Shown here: positions 33,547-41,307 of the stretch, piece by piece | Layout of the letters: the number at the start of each line of letters is the position of its first letter | Position numbering within the stretch: position 1 is the first letter of the stretch | Origin: Amycolatopsis nivea | GTDB lineage: Bacteria; Actinomycetota; Actinomycetes; Mycobacteriales; Pseudonocardiaceae | Direction of reading: 5' to 3' | Assembly: GCF_004522235.1 (NCBI RefSeq) | Contig: NZ_SDLT01000016.1 | Coordinates: forward strand, 122,774 to 186,773 | Length of the DNA: 64,000 bases | Notes under the pieces: generated by a model | Seen by the model: the letters and a program-made list of their open reading frames with translations, nothing else | The model's database searches: none | Told to the model about the DNA's origin: nothing | Program-made: the position numbers and the translations under genes

Positions 33547-34812
33547 TCAGGAGGCGGGAGCTTCCGGAAGCAGCAAGGTGAACGTCGGCGGATTGGGGCG
33601 CGACAGGCGCAACCGGCCGCCCTCGGCTTCGGCCAGGCTTCTCGCCAGGCGGAGGCCGATGCCGTGCCCGCCGGGGGTGTGGTCGGAGAACGGGTCTCGT
33701 TCGCCCAGGTCCGGGCCTTCGTCGACGACGTCCACGGCCAGGGCGCCGCCGGCGTCTCGGGCTCGGACGGTGATGGTTCCTTCGCCGTGGTTCACCGCGT
33801 TGTCCAGCAGGACGGCCAGCACCTGCCGCACCGCGGGGGCCGACGCGCGGACTGGGGGCGGGTCGGTGATCTCCAGGCGCAGTTCGCGGTGGTCGGGCAG
33901 CGGGACGTCGGTCAATTCCGCCAGGAGGGCGGAAAGGTCCAGCTCGTCGCGAGGGGTGCGGCGTTCCCGGGACAGCGCGAGCAGGTCTTCGACGGTCCTT
34001 TCCAAGCGGTCGGCGGCGGTGATTCCGGCGCGCACGGCCGCGTACGGGTCTCGGCCGGGGGTTTCCAGCGCGGATTCCAGTTGCAGGCGCAGTCCGGCCA
34101 GCGGGGTGCGGAGCTGGTGCGAGGCTTCGGCGGAGAAAGCGCGTTCCCGTTCCAGGGTTTCGCCGATGCGGGTCGCGGTGACGTCCAGGGCGGCGCCGAC
34201 GCGGTCGATCTCCGGGATCGCCGAACGCCGGGACCGGGCGGAGAAGTCGCCTTCGCCTAGCCGGGCCGCCGTGCAGGCCAGGTCTTCCAGCGGACGGGTC
34301 AGCCGGGCGGCGATCCGGCGGGCCACCAGCCAGCTCGCGAGCACCGCGCCGATCGCGCAGCCGGCCATCACCAGCCAGGTGATGCCGACGTCGCGGGTCA
34401 GCGCCGAGCGGGGGAGCGCCGCGCGCACGATGCCGGTGAGCCGGGCGCCGGTCAGCACCGGGACGGCCAGCACGTCCTCGTCGCCGACCTTCTGGTTCAG
34501 CATGTCGCTGCGGGTCACGGCGACCCCGCGCACGACGTCGTCCGCGGTGGGCGGGCCCTCCCCGGCGAGGAGGTGGCCCTTCGGGTCGTAGACGCCGACC
34601 TCCGCGCCGTCCTCGTTGTCCGGGATCTGGAAGCGCTCGCCGGCGGCGAGCGCGTCGGACACGACGACGGCTGTCCCGTCGGCGGCCCGCTCCAGCGCGG
34701 CCGTGGTGTGCGTGCGGAAGTACCACAGCGCACCGACGGCGAGCGGCAGCCCGAACAGGCTCGTGGCCAGGACCGCCGCGAGGACGGTGAGCGTCACGAT
34801 CCGGCGGCGCAC
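33547..34812 (-). CDS. Sensor histidine kinase
   Basis: A 421-residue membrane kinase. Two transmembrane helices (about 6-30 and 142-166) bracket a 110-residue extracytoplasmic sensor. A HAMP domain follows to about 220, then the dimerisation domain with phospho-acceptor H232 in EASHQLRTPLAGL. The ATPase domain has N-box N338 (LLDNAVNHG) and a GGHGIGLRLARSL glycine box; the G1-type DEGPD segment is present. It starts at GTG 34812, five bases after the response regulator stop. The sensed signal is unknown. Confidence 0.88.
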   Translation of the reverse strand: MRRRIVTLTVLAAVLATSLFGLPLAVGALWYFRTHTTAALERAADGTAVVVSDALAAGERFQIPDNEDGAEVGVYDPKGHLLAGEGPPTADDVVRGVAVTRSDMLNQKVGDEDVLAVPVLTGARLTGIVRAALPRSALTRDVGITWLVMAGCAIGAVLASWLVARRIAARLTRPLEDLACTAARLGEGDFSARSRRSAIPEIDRVGAALDVTATRIGETLERERAFSAEASHQLRTPLAGLRLQLESALETPGRDPYAAVRAGITAADRLERTVEDLLALSRERRTPRDELDLSALLAELTDVPLPDHRELRLEITDPPPVRASAPAVRQVLAVLLDNAVNHGEGTITVRARDAGGALAVDVVDEGPDLGERDPFSDHTPGGHGIGLRLARSLAEAEGGRLRLSRPNPPTFTLLLPEAPAS

Positions 34813-34817
34813 CCCGT

Positions 34818-35501
34818 TCAGTCCCCCTCTAACCGGTATCCGTGCCCGCGCAGGGTGGCGATCCTCGGCACCTCGTACGGCGACTCGGCGGCCGAGGCGA
34901 GCTTGCGGCGCAGCGCGGCGATGTGCACGTCGAGCGTCTTGGTGGAGCCGTGCCAGTGCGAATCCCACACGTCCGACATCAGCGTGTCCCGGCTCACCGC
35001 CTGCCCCGGCTGGACGGCCAGCCGAGCGAGCAGGTCGAACTCGCGTGCCCGCAGCACGACCTCGCGGCCGTTCAGGCTGACCCGCCTGCTCGCGATGTCG
35101 ACCTCCAGCGCGCCGATCCGGACGACCGGCGTCGACGGCGCGGCGGGCGCTCCCCGGCGGAGGTGCGCGCGCACCCTGGCGAGCAGTTCGGCCAGCCGGA
35201 TGGGCTTGGTGAGGTAGTCGTCGGCGCCAGCTTCGAGCCCGACCACGACGTCCATTTCGTCCGCCCGCGCGGTAAGGATCACCAGCACCGCGCCCGGCAG
35301 GGCCGAACGCAGCCGCCGGCACACCTCGACGCCGTCGACGTCCGGGAGGCCCAGGTCCAGCAGCACGAGATCGGCCGCCGTCTCGCGCAGCGCGCTCCGG
35401 CCGTCCCGGCACCATTGCACTGTGTGGCCGTGCCCGCGCAGCGCGGAGTCGAGGACGCTGCCGATCGCCGCGTCGTCCTCCACCACCAGTACCTTCGCCA
35501 T
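34818..35501 (-). CDS. OmpR-family response regulator
   Basis: A 227-residue two-domain regulator. The receiver domain has the acidic pair E8-D9-D10, phospho-acceptor D49 (LLDLGLPD), switch Thr in ILTARAD and K99 (YLTKPIRL). The C-terminal winged helix (about 128-225) carries LRAREFDLLARL and VHIAALRRKL. It is the partner of the kinase encoded immediately downstream. Targets are not evident from nearby promoters. Confidence 0.92.
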   Translation of the reverse strand: MAKVLVVEDDAAIGSVLDSALRGHGHTVQWCRDGRSALRETAADLVLLDLGLPDVDGVEVCRRLRSALPGAVLVILTARADEMDVVVGLEAGADDYLTKPIRLAELLARVRAHLRRGAPAAPSTPVVRIGALEVDIASRRVSLNGREVVLRAREFDLLARLAVQPGQAVSRDTLMSDVWDSHWHGSTKTLDVHIAALRRKLASAAESPYEVPRIATLRGHGYRLEGD

Positions 35502-35592
35502 GCGGGAAGCCTAACCGGAGCATCCCGGCCGCGTCCGCACGTCCACAGTGGACCCCCAGCGGGACGCGGCCGAGGTCGGGCATAGTGGCTGC

Positions 35593-37011
35593 ATGCTCGG
35601 TCTGTACCCGGAACTCGATCCGTACGACCACGGGATGCTGCCGGTCGGCGACGGCAACACGCTGTATTGGGAGGAATGCGGCAATCCCGAAGGCAAACCG
35701 GTCGCGTTCCTGCACGGCGGGCCCGGGGGCGGCGCGTCCGCGCGGCACCGGCGGCTGTTCGACCCGGAGCGCTACCGGATCGTGCTGTTCGACCAGCGCG
35801 GCTGCGGCCGGAGCACGCCGCACTGCAGCGAACCGGACGTCGACCTCTCGGTGAACACGACCTGGCACCTGGTGTCCGACATGGAGCAGCTGCGCGAGGA
35901 CCGCGGCATCGACCGCTGGCAGCTGTTCGGCGGCTCGTGGGGCAGCGTGCTCGCGCTCGCCTACGCCGAGACCCATCCGGAGCGGGTGACCGAGCTGATC
36001 CTGCGCGGTGTCGCGACGCTCCGGCTCAAGGAAGTGCAGTGGCTCTTCGGCGGGGGCGCGGCGTGCGTGTTCCCGGAGGCGTGGTCGCGGTTCCTCGCGC
36101 CGGTGCCGTACGCGCGCCGCGGCGGCGACCTGCTCGAGGTGTACCACGAACTGCTGAATCACCCGGACCCCAAGGTGCACGGGCCCGCCGCGCTCGCGTG
36201 GAGCCGGTGGGAGGGCGAGACGGTGAAGTTCACCCCGCGGGAAGAGGTGGTGGCGGCGTTCGCCGAGCCGGAGTTCGCGCTCGCGATCGCGCGGATCGAG
36301 AACCACTACTTCCGCCACGGCGGCTGGCTCGCCCCGGACCAGCTGATCCGCGGGGCCGGGAAGCTGTCGGGCATCCCGTGCGTTCTGGTGCAGGGCAGGT
36401 ACGACGTGGTCACTCCCGCCACCACCGCCTGGGAACTCGCGCAGGTGCTGCCGGGCGCCGAGCTGAAGATGATCGGCGACGCCGGGCACGCCTTCGACGA
36501 ACCGGGCACGCTGCACGAGCTGATCAGCGCGACCGACCGGTTCGCGGCAGGGTGGGAGGGCAGGTCCGGGCTGTCGAGCGCGGAAGTCGAACGAAAGGAA
36601 ATCCGCATGCTGTTCGGTGACGAGCACGTTCGCCGTTACGAGGAGACCGACGGGGAGGTCGGGCACGACTGGCAGGAGGGCGTGCCGACGCTGGTGCTCA
36701 CCACGAAGGGGCGCAAGACCGGGCAGGACCGCAAGTTCGCCCTGATCTACCAGGAGGACGACGGCAACCCGGTGATCGTCGCGTCGAAGGGCGGCGCGCC
36801 GAACCACCCCGGCTGGTACCTGAACCTGCAGGAGAACCCCGAGGTCCGCGTGCAGGTGCGGGCGGACAAGTTCACCGCGCGCGCCCGGACCGCGACCGGC
36901 GAGGAACGCGCCCGGCTGTGGGACAAGCTCGCCGCGGTGTGGCCCGCCTACAACGACTACCAGAAGAAGACCGACCGCGAGATCCCCGTGGTGGTGCTCG
37001 AGCGGGTGTGA
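35593..37011 (+). CDS. pip: Proline iminopeptidase fused to a Ddn-like (F420) domain
   Basis: A 472-residue in-frame fusion. Residues 1-320 are a full proline iminopeptidase: HGGPGGG (41-47), FDQRGCGRS, nucleophile S115 in GGSWGS, Asp in GRYDVV and His in GDAGHAFDEPG. Residues 339-472 form a deazaflavin-dependent nitroreductase-like domain (TTKGRKTGQDRKF, ASKGGAPNHPGWYLNL). Normally these are separate proteins. An AAAGGA ribosome site lies just before an internal ATG at 36607 (residue 339), so the second part may also be made alone. The start used is ATG 35593. Confidence 0.85.
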   Translation: MLGLYPELDPYDHGMLPVGDGNTLYWEECGNPEGKPVAFLHGGPGGGASARHRRLFDPERYRIVLFDQRGCGRSTPHCSEPDVDLSVNTTWHLVSDMEQLREDRGIDRWQLFGGSWGSVLALAYAETHPERVTELILRGVATLRLKEVQWLFGGGAACVFPEAWSRFLAPVPYARRGGDLLEVYHELLNHPDPKVHGPAALAWSRWEGETVKFTPREEVVAAFAEPEFALAIARIENHYFRHGGWLAPDQLIRGAGKLSGIPCVLVQGRYDVVTPATTAWELAQVLPGAELKMIGDAGHAFDEPGTLHELISATDRFAAGWEGRSGLSSAEVERKEIRMLFGDEHVRRYEETDGEVGHDWQEGVPTLVLTTKGRKTGQDRKFALIYQEDDGNPVIVASKGGAPNHPGWYLNLQENPEVRVQVRADKFTARARTATGEERARLWDKLAAVWPAYNDYQKKTDREIPVVVLERV

Positions 37012-37066
37012 TTCCCGCCGCGTCCTGAGGTCGCGCGGCACCGAACCGGAGCGTCTTCCGCTACGA

Positions 37067-37846
37067 ATGACGCTCATGGCGCTGCGCACCCGGACCCGGG
37101 ACCACTGGACCCCGCTCGAAGGGGAGCTGCTCGGCTTCCGCGGCATGCAGAGGTACGGCAGGCGCTTCGCCCGCTCCGGACGGGGCGCCTGGTACCACTT
37201 CGCGATCGAGGTCGTGTGGCAGCTGCTCGCCCTCACGAGCCGCTTCCGCGTGCGCGGCGCGCGGAACATCCCGCAATCGGGCGGGGTCGTGGTGGCTTCC
37301 AACCACCTGTCGAACGCCGACCCGACGACGCTCACCGCCTTCTGCCTCGGCTCCGGCCGGGTGCCGCGGTACCTGGCGAAGGCGAGCCTGTGGAACGCCC
37401 CGGTGATCAAGTCGGTGATGCGTTCGGGCAAGCACATCCCGGTCCACCGCGGCGCGCCGACCGCCGCGGGCGCGTACCGCGACGCCGTCGCCGCGGTGCG
37501 GGCGGGCGAATGCGTCGCGATCTTCCCGGAGGCCGGGCTCTCCGCGCACCCGGACGGCTGGCCGGCGAAGGGCAAGACCGGCGCGGCGCGCATCGCGCTG
37601 GAGACCGGCGTGCCGGTGATCCCGGTCGCGAACTGGGGCACGCACGAACTGCTGCCCGCCGGTTCCTGGTTCCCGCGCGTGCTGCCGCGGCGGAAGATCG
37701 AATTCGTCGCCGGCGAGCCGGTGGACCTCGCCGACCTGCGCGGGCGGGAGCTGACCAGGGACGTGCTGGAGGAGGCGACCGCGCGGATCATGACCGCGGT
37801 GACCGAGCTGCTCGCCGGGATCCGGGGCGTGCGCCCGCCTGTCTGA
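37067..37846 (+). CDS. plsC: 1-acylglycerol-3-phosphate acyltransferase family protein
   Basis: A 259-residue PlsC-type acyltransferase. The catalytic HX4D motif is SNHLSNAD (H80, D85). The substrate-binding motif is FPEAGLS, in place of the more common FPEGTRS, and PVIPVANWG forms block IV. One hydrophobic helix near residues 44-57 anchors it at the membrane. It would acylate lysophosphatidate in phospholipid synthesis, though actinobacteria carry several paralogues with other acceptors. It stands alone upstream of lpdA. Confidence 0.85.
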   Translation: MTLMALRTRTRDHWTPLEGELLGFRGMQRYGRRFARSGRGAWYHFAIEVVWQLLALTSRFRVRGARNIPQSGGVVVASNHLSNADPTTLTAFCLGSGRVPRYLAKASLWNAPVIKSVMRSGKHIPVHRGAPTAAGAYRDAVAAVRAGECVAIFPEAGLSAHPDGWPAKGKTGAARIALETGVPVIPVANWGTHELLPAGSWFPRVLPRRKIEFVAGEPVDLADLRGRELTRDVLEEATARIMTAVTELLAGIRGVRPPV

Positions 37847-38037
37847 CCGGCGGACTCCGCGGTACCCGCGGGTGCCACTGTGGACGATCCGGTTGCACTG
37901 GAAAAGGTTTCGCCGCGGATCAGACGGCGGAGGACACGCCGCAGCAGCGGGCGGGCCGCCCAGGACGAGCGGCGGCCGGGCGGAAAGCGGGCGCCGTCAC
38001 GCCGCCCCGAGCGGGCGCGGGAGGTAGTTTCAACGGT

Positions 38038-39423
38038 ATGAGCGCAGACTATGACGTGGTGGTCCTCGGGGCCGGAGTCGGTGGGTACGTCGCGGCGATC
38101 CGGGCTTCGCAGCTGGGCCTGAGCGTGGCGGTCGTGGAAGAGAAGTACTGGGGCGGGGTGTGCCTCAACGTCGGCTGCATCCCTTCGAAGGCGCTGCTGC
38201 GCAACGCCGAGCTCGCGCACACGGTGAAGGAGGAGGCCAAGACCTACGGCATCTCCTCCGACGGGGAGATCCGGTTCGACTACGCCGCGGCGTACGAGCG
38301 CAGCCGCAAGGTCGCGGACGGGCGCGTCAAGGGCGTGCACTTCCTGATGAAGAAGAACAAGATCACCGAGTACAACGGGCGCGGCACCTTCGTGGACGCC
38401 AACACCCTCGAGGTCAACGGCGAGCGCATCACCTTCACCTACGGCATCATCGCCACCGGCGCGACGGCCCGGCTGCTGCCGGGCACGCAGCGCAGCGAGC
38501 GCGTGGTCACCTACGAAAAGCAGATCCTCGAAAGCGAGCTGCCGGGCAGCATCGTGATCGCCGGGGCAGGCGCGATCGGCGTCGAGTTCGCCTACGTGCT
38601 GCGCAACTACGGCGTGGACGTGACGATCGTCGAGTTCCTCGACCGGATGGTGCCGCTCGAGGACGCCGAGGTGTCGGCCGAGCTGGCCAAGCGCTACCGC
38701 AAGCTGGGGATCAAGGTGCTGCTGGGCACCAAGGTCGAGTCGATCGACGACTCGGGAGCCAAGGTGGCAGTGACCGTGTCGAAGGACGGCGAGCAGCAGG
38801 TGCTCGAGGCCGACAAGGTGTTGCAGGCCATCGGGTTCCGGCCGAACGTGGAGGGCTACGGCCTGGAGAACACCGGCGTCGAGCTGACCGAGCGCGGCGC
38901 GATCGCGATCGACGGCCGCGGCCGGACGAACGTGCCGCACCTGTTCGCGATCGGCGACGTGACGGCGAAGCTGATGCTGGCGCACGCGTCGGAGTCGATG
39001 GGCATCGTGGCGGCGGAGACGATCGCCGGCGCGGAGACCATGGAACTGGACTTCGTGATGATCCCGCGCGCGACCTACTGCCAGCCGCAGATCGCGAGCT
39101 TCGGCTGGACCGAGGAGCAGGCGCGCGAGAAGGGCTTCGACGTGCAGGTGTCGAAGTTCCCGTTCACGGCCAACGGCAAGGCGCACGGCCTCGGCGACGC
39201 GGCGGGCTTCGTGAAGGTGCTGAGCGACGCGAAGTACGGCGAACTGCTCGGCGCGCACCTCATCGGCCCGGACGTCACGGAGCTGCTGCCGGAGCTGACG
39301 CTGGCGCAGCAGTGGGACCTTACGGTGCACGAGGTTTCGCGCAACGTGCACGCGCACCCGACACTGGGCGAGGCGGTGAAGGAAGCGGTGCACGGACTGG
39401 CTGGTCATATGATCAACTTCTGA
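38038..39423 (+). CDS. lpdA: Dihydrolipoyl dehydrogenase
   Basis: The E3 subunit (461 residues) of pyruvate and 2-oxoglutarate dehydrogenase complexes; it reoxidises dihydrolipoamide with NAD+. The FAD motif GAGVGGYVAAIRA is at 11-23, the redox disulfide C42/C47 in GGVCLNVGCIPSK, the NAD motif AGAGAIGVEFAYV near 177 and FAIGDV near 305. The catalytic dyad is H440-E445 in HAHPTLGE. It is monocistronic, with a 190-bp upstream spacer. Its last 11 bases overlap the convergent acetyltransferase gene. Confidence 0.95.
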   Translation: MSADYDVVVLGAGVGGYVAAIRASQLGLSVAVVEEKYWGGVCLNVGCIPSKALLRNAELAHTVKEEAKTYGISSDGEIRFDYAAAYERSRKVADGRVKGVHFLMKKNKITEYNGRGTFVDANTLEVNGERITFTYGIIATGATARLLPGTQRSERVVTYEKQILESELPGSIVIAGAGAIGVEFAYVLRNYGVDVTIVEFLDRMVPLEDAEVSAELAKRYRKLGIKVLLGTKVESIDDSGAKVAVTVSKDGEQQVLEADKVLQAIGFRPNVEGYGLENTGVELTERGAIAIDGRGRTNVPHLFAIGDVTAKLMLAHASESMGIVAAETIAGAETMELDFVMIPRATYCQPQIASFGWTEEQAREKGFDVQVSKFPFTANGKAHGLGDAAGFVKVLSDAKYGELLGAHLIGPDVTELLPELTLAQQWDLTVHEVSRNVHAHPTLGEAVKEAVHGLAGHMINF

Positions 39424-39913
39424 TTCCTCGACGGTCGCCCTGGCCCGCGGTGGTTTCGCGGTCCGGGGCGCTGTCGTTTCCGGACAGGGAGAACACCAGT
39501 TCCGGCCGGGACCACGAGATCTTCGGCGGTTTCGGCGGGACGGTCCCGATCTGCCGGGCGCCCATGCGTTCGTAGAACTTCACCGCGGGCGGATGCGACA
39601 CCACGCGCACCTCGGTCAGCCCGTTTTCCGCTGCCAGCTCGAGGACTCGCTGCACGAGCCGGGCACCGAGCCCGGTTCCCTGCGCTTCGTCGGCGACGAA
39701 CAGCAGGTCCAGTTCCGCGTCGGCGAGCGCGGCGAAACCCACTGGCCCGGACGGGCCCCGGGCGACCAGAACCTGGTGCTGGCGCAGGTAATCCGGCGTG
39801 ACGGCGTATCCCTCCAGGATCGAGGCGTACTGGCCTTGGTAGGCCGACGAGGCGTGCATGAGGTCGGTGAGCGCGGCGGCGTCGGCAGCGGCCGCGCGGT
39901 CGATCTTGAACAT
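39413..39913 (-). CDS. GNAT-family N-acetyltransferase
   Basis: A 166-residue acetyltransferase. The acetyl-CoA loop is in the QGTGLGARLVQRVLELA region, after the beta-4 strand LDLLFVADEA. KFYERMGARQIG forms the C-terminal motif B. Substrate unknown. I chose the ATG at 39913 (MFKIDRAAA). The tail SLSGNDSAPDRETTAGQG is unusually long and disordered and overlaps the lpdA 3' end by 11 bases on the other strand, so the original stop may have been lost. Confidence 0.82.
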   Translation of the reverse strand: MFKIDRAAAADAAALTDLMHASSAYQGQYASILEGYAVTPDYLRQHQVLVARGPSGPVGFAALADAELDLLFVADEAQGTGLGARLVQRVLELAAENGLTEVRVVSHPPAVKFYERMGARQIGTVPPKPPKISWSRPELVFSLSGNDSAPDRETTAGQGDRRGIRS

Positions 39914-39950
39914 GGCAGCCACGGTAACCTGCACCACCGACAAAAACTGA

Positions 39951-41144
39951 TCATCGGCTCCGGCGGGCGGGCAACGCGGCGGCGCTGAGCAGACAGAGCA
40001 CGGCGCCGATCCCCAGCGAGAAGCGCACGCCGACCACTCCGGCGGCGATCCCGCCGAGGGTGATGAAAATGGGTTTGGCGGTGCGGGTTCCGGTGGACCA
40101 GGCGGTGAGTGTCCGCGTCAGGACGGTGTCGTCGATCAGCGACAGCCGGTACGCCGAATAGGTCGGGTTGAAGATGCCCGCCACCAGCAACAGCCCGAAG
40201 TCCGCGGCGATCAGCAGAACGACTCCGGCCGGTCCGGGAAAGGCGAACGGAGCGGCGAGCAGCCACGGAGTACGCGCGAAACTGGTCCAGAGCAACACTT
40301 TCCGCGCGCCGTACCGGGAGCTGAGCGTCGGCGCGAGCCGCGCGCCGAGTAGCCCGCCAAGGCAGGGAACGCCGAGCACCAGCCCGTATTCCCAAGGCGC
40401 GAAGCCGAGATCCCGCAACATCAGCACGGTTTGCAGCGGCGTGACCCAAAGAACCGCGCCGCTGAACAACACGGAGTTGAAGAACAGCGGCCGCAGTTCA
40501 GGGCTGCGCAGCAGGAAACGCCATCCGTCGGTGAATCCGCGGCGAGCGGGCCCGGAAGCAACCGCAGGCGGTGGTTCCGGCGTACGCAGACGACGGATTC
40601 CGAGTGCGGACAGCAGAAACGAGAACGCGTCGATGAGCATCGTCGCGGTCGCGCCCAATCCACTGATCAAGACGCCGCCCAAGGGTGGGCCGGCCGACCA
40701 GCAGACCCAGTCGGTGCTTTCGAAGCGGCTCAAGGCGACAGCCCGTTCGTCCGGCGCGACAAGGGCTTTGAGGTGTGCGCCGCTGGCTGCGGAAAAGATG
40801 ACGGCCGCGGTGGCGACGACGATGTCGACCGCATAGAGCTGCGGCATGGTCAGCACGTGCAGCGCAGCCGCCAGCGGCACGCTCGCCAGCGCGGCACAGC
40901 GGATCAGGTCTCCGGTGATCATCGCGGGACGCTTCCGGGCGAATTCGACGCGAGGCCCGAGCGGGAAAGCGAGGACCGCGCTGGCGGCGGCCGAGATGGC
41001 GGTGATCAGGGAAACCTGCCACGCGGGAGCGTCGAGCACGAGCACCGCGACGAGTCCGAGGGCACCCGCGCCGACCGTGCTGCCTGCCGTGCTGATCGCG
41101 TACGCAGCCCACAGCCGCGCGAAATCCCTCCCCAGGTTCGCCAC
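39951..41144 (-). CDS. MFS exporter
   Basis: A major facilitator of about 397 residues with 11-12 hydrophobic helices. Typical features are the FARLWAAYAISTAGSTVG first helix, an ARKRPAMITGDLIR loop in place of the DRxGRR signature, and GRxxxR-type basic loops. It resembles Bcr/EmrB-distant, DUF-type drug or macrolide efflux permeases (MefA-like). The start is uncertain: GTG 41144 gives the usual short N-terminus; ATG 41210 adds 22 basic residues. A perfect dyad lies just upstream at 41219-41240. Confidence 0.82.
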   Translation of the reverse strand: MANLGRDFARLWAAYAISTAGSTVGAGALGLVAVLVLDAPAWQVSLITAISAAASAVLAFPLGPRVEFARKRPAMITGDLIRCAALASVPLAAALHVLTMPQLYAVDIVVATAAVIFSAASGAHLKALVAPDERAVALSRFESTDWVCWSAGPPLGGVLISGLGATATMLIDAFSFLLSALGIRRLRTPEPPPAVASGPARRGFTDGWRFLLRSPELRPLFFNSVLFSGAVLWVTPLQTVLMLRDLGFAPWEYGLVLGVPCLGGLLGARLAPTLSSRYGARKVLLWTSFARTPWLLAAPFAFPGPAGVVLLIAADFGLLLVAGIFNPTYSAYRLSLIDDTVLTRTLTAWSTGTRTAKPIFITLGGIAAGVVGVRFSLGIGAVLCLLSAAALPARRSR

Positions 41145-41218
41145 GAGAGCAGAGTGCCAGCTCCGCTTCGGGCCGGGAAGCGCCCGTTGACGTCTCACCA
41201 GGTGGGCCATCCGGGCAG

Positions 41219-41240
41219 ATACCACTTTGGTCGGTGGTAT
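41219..41240. promoter_or_regulatory. Perfect dyad between MFS and S8 protease genes
   Basis: ATACCAC and GTGGTAT are perfect inverted arms separated by 8 bases. The dyad lies in the divergent spacer, just upstream of the MFS gene and 68 bases before the protease start. It is AT-rich relative to its surroundings and looks like an operator for a TetR- or MarR-type repressor encoded elsewhere. Confidence 0.5.
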
Positions 41241-41307
41241 TGGCCGCGGTCGCTATTTAGATTCACGTGACCACAGTGGGTGGCCGGGGGCGAGGACAGG
41301 AGTTGTC

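Noticed and set aside
33547..39408. A 1953-codon minus-strand open frame
   Set aside because: Only its last 421 codons (the histidine kinase) are real. The rest is antisense to pip, plsC and lpdA and has no domain; long antisense frames are expected at this GC content.
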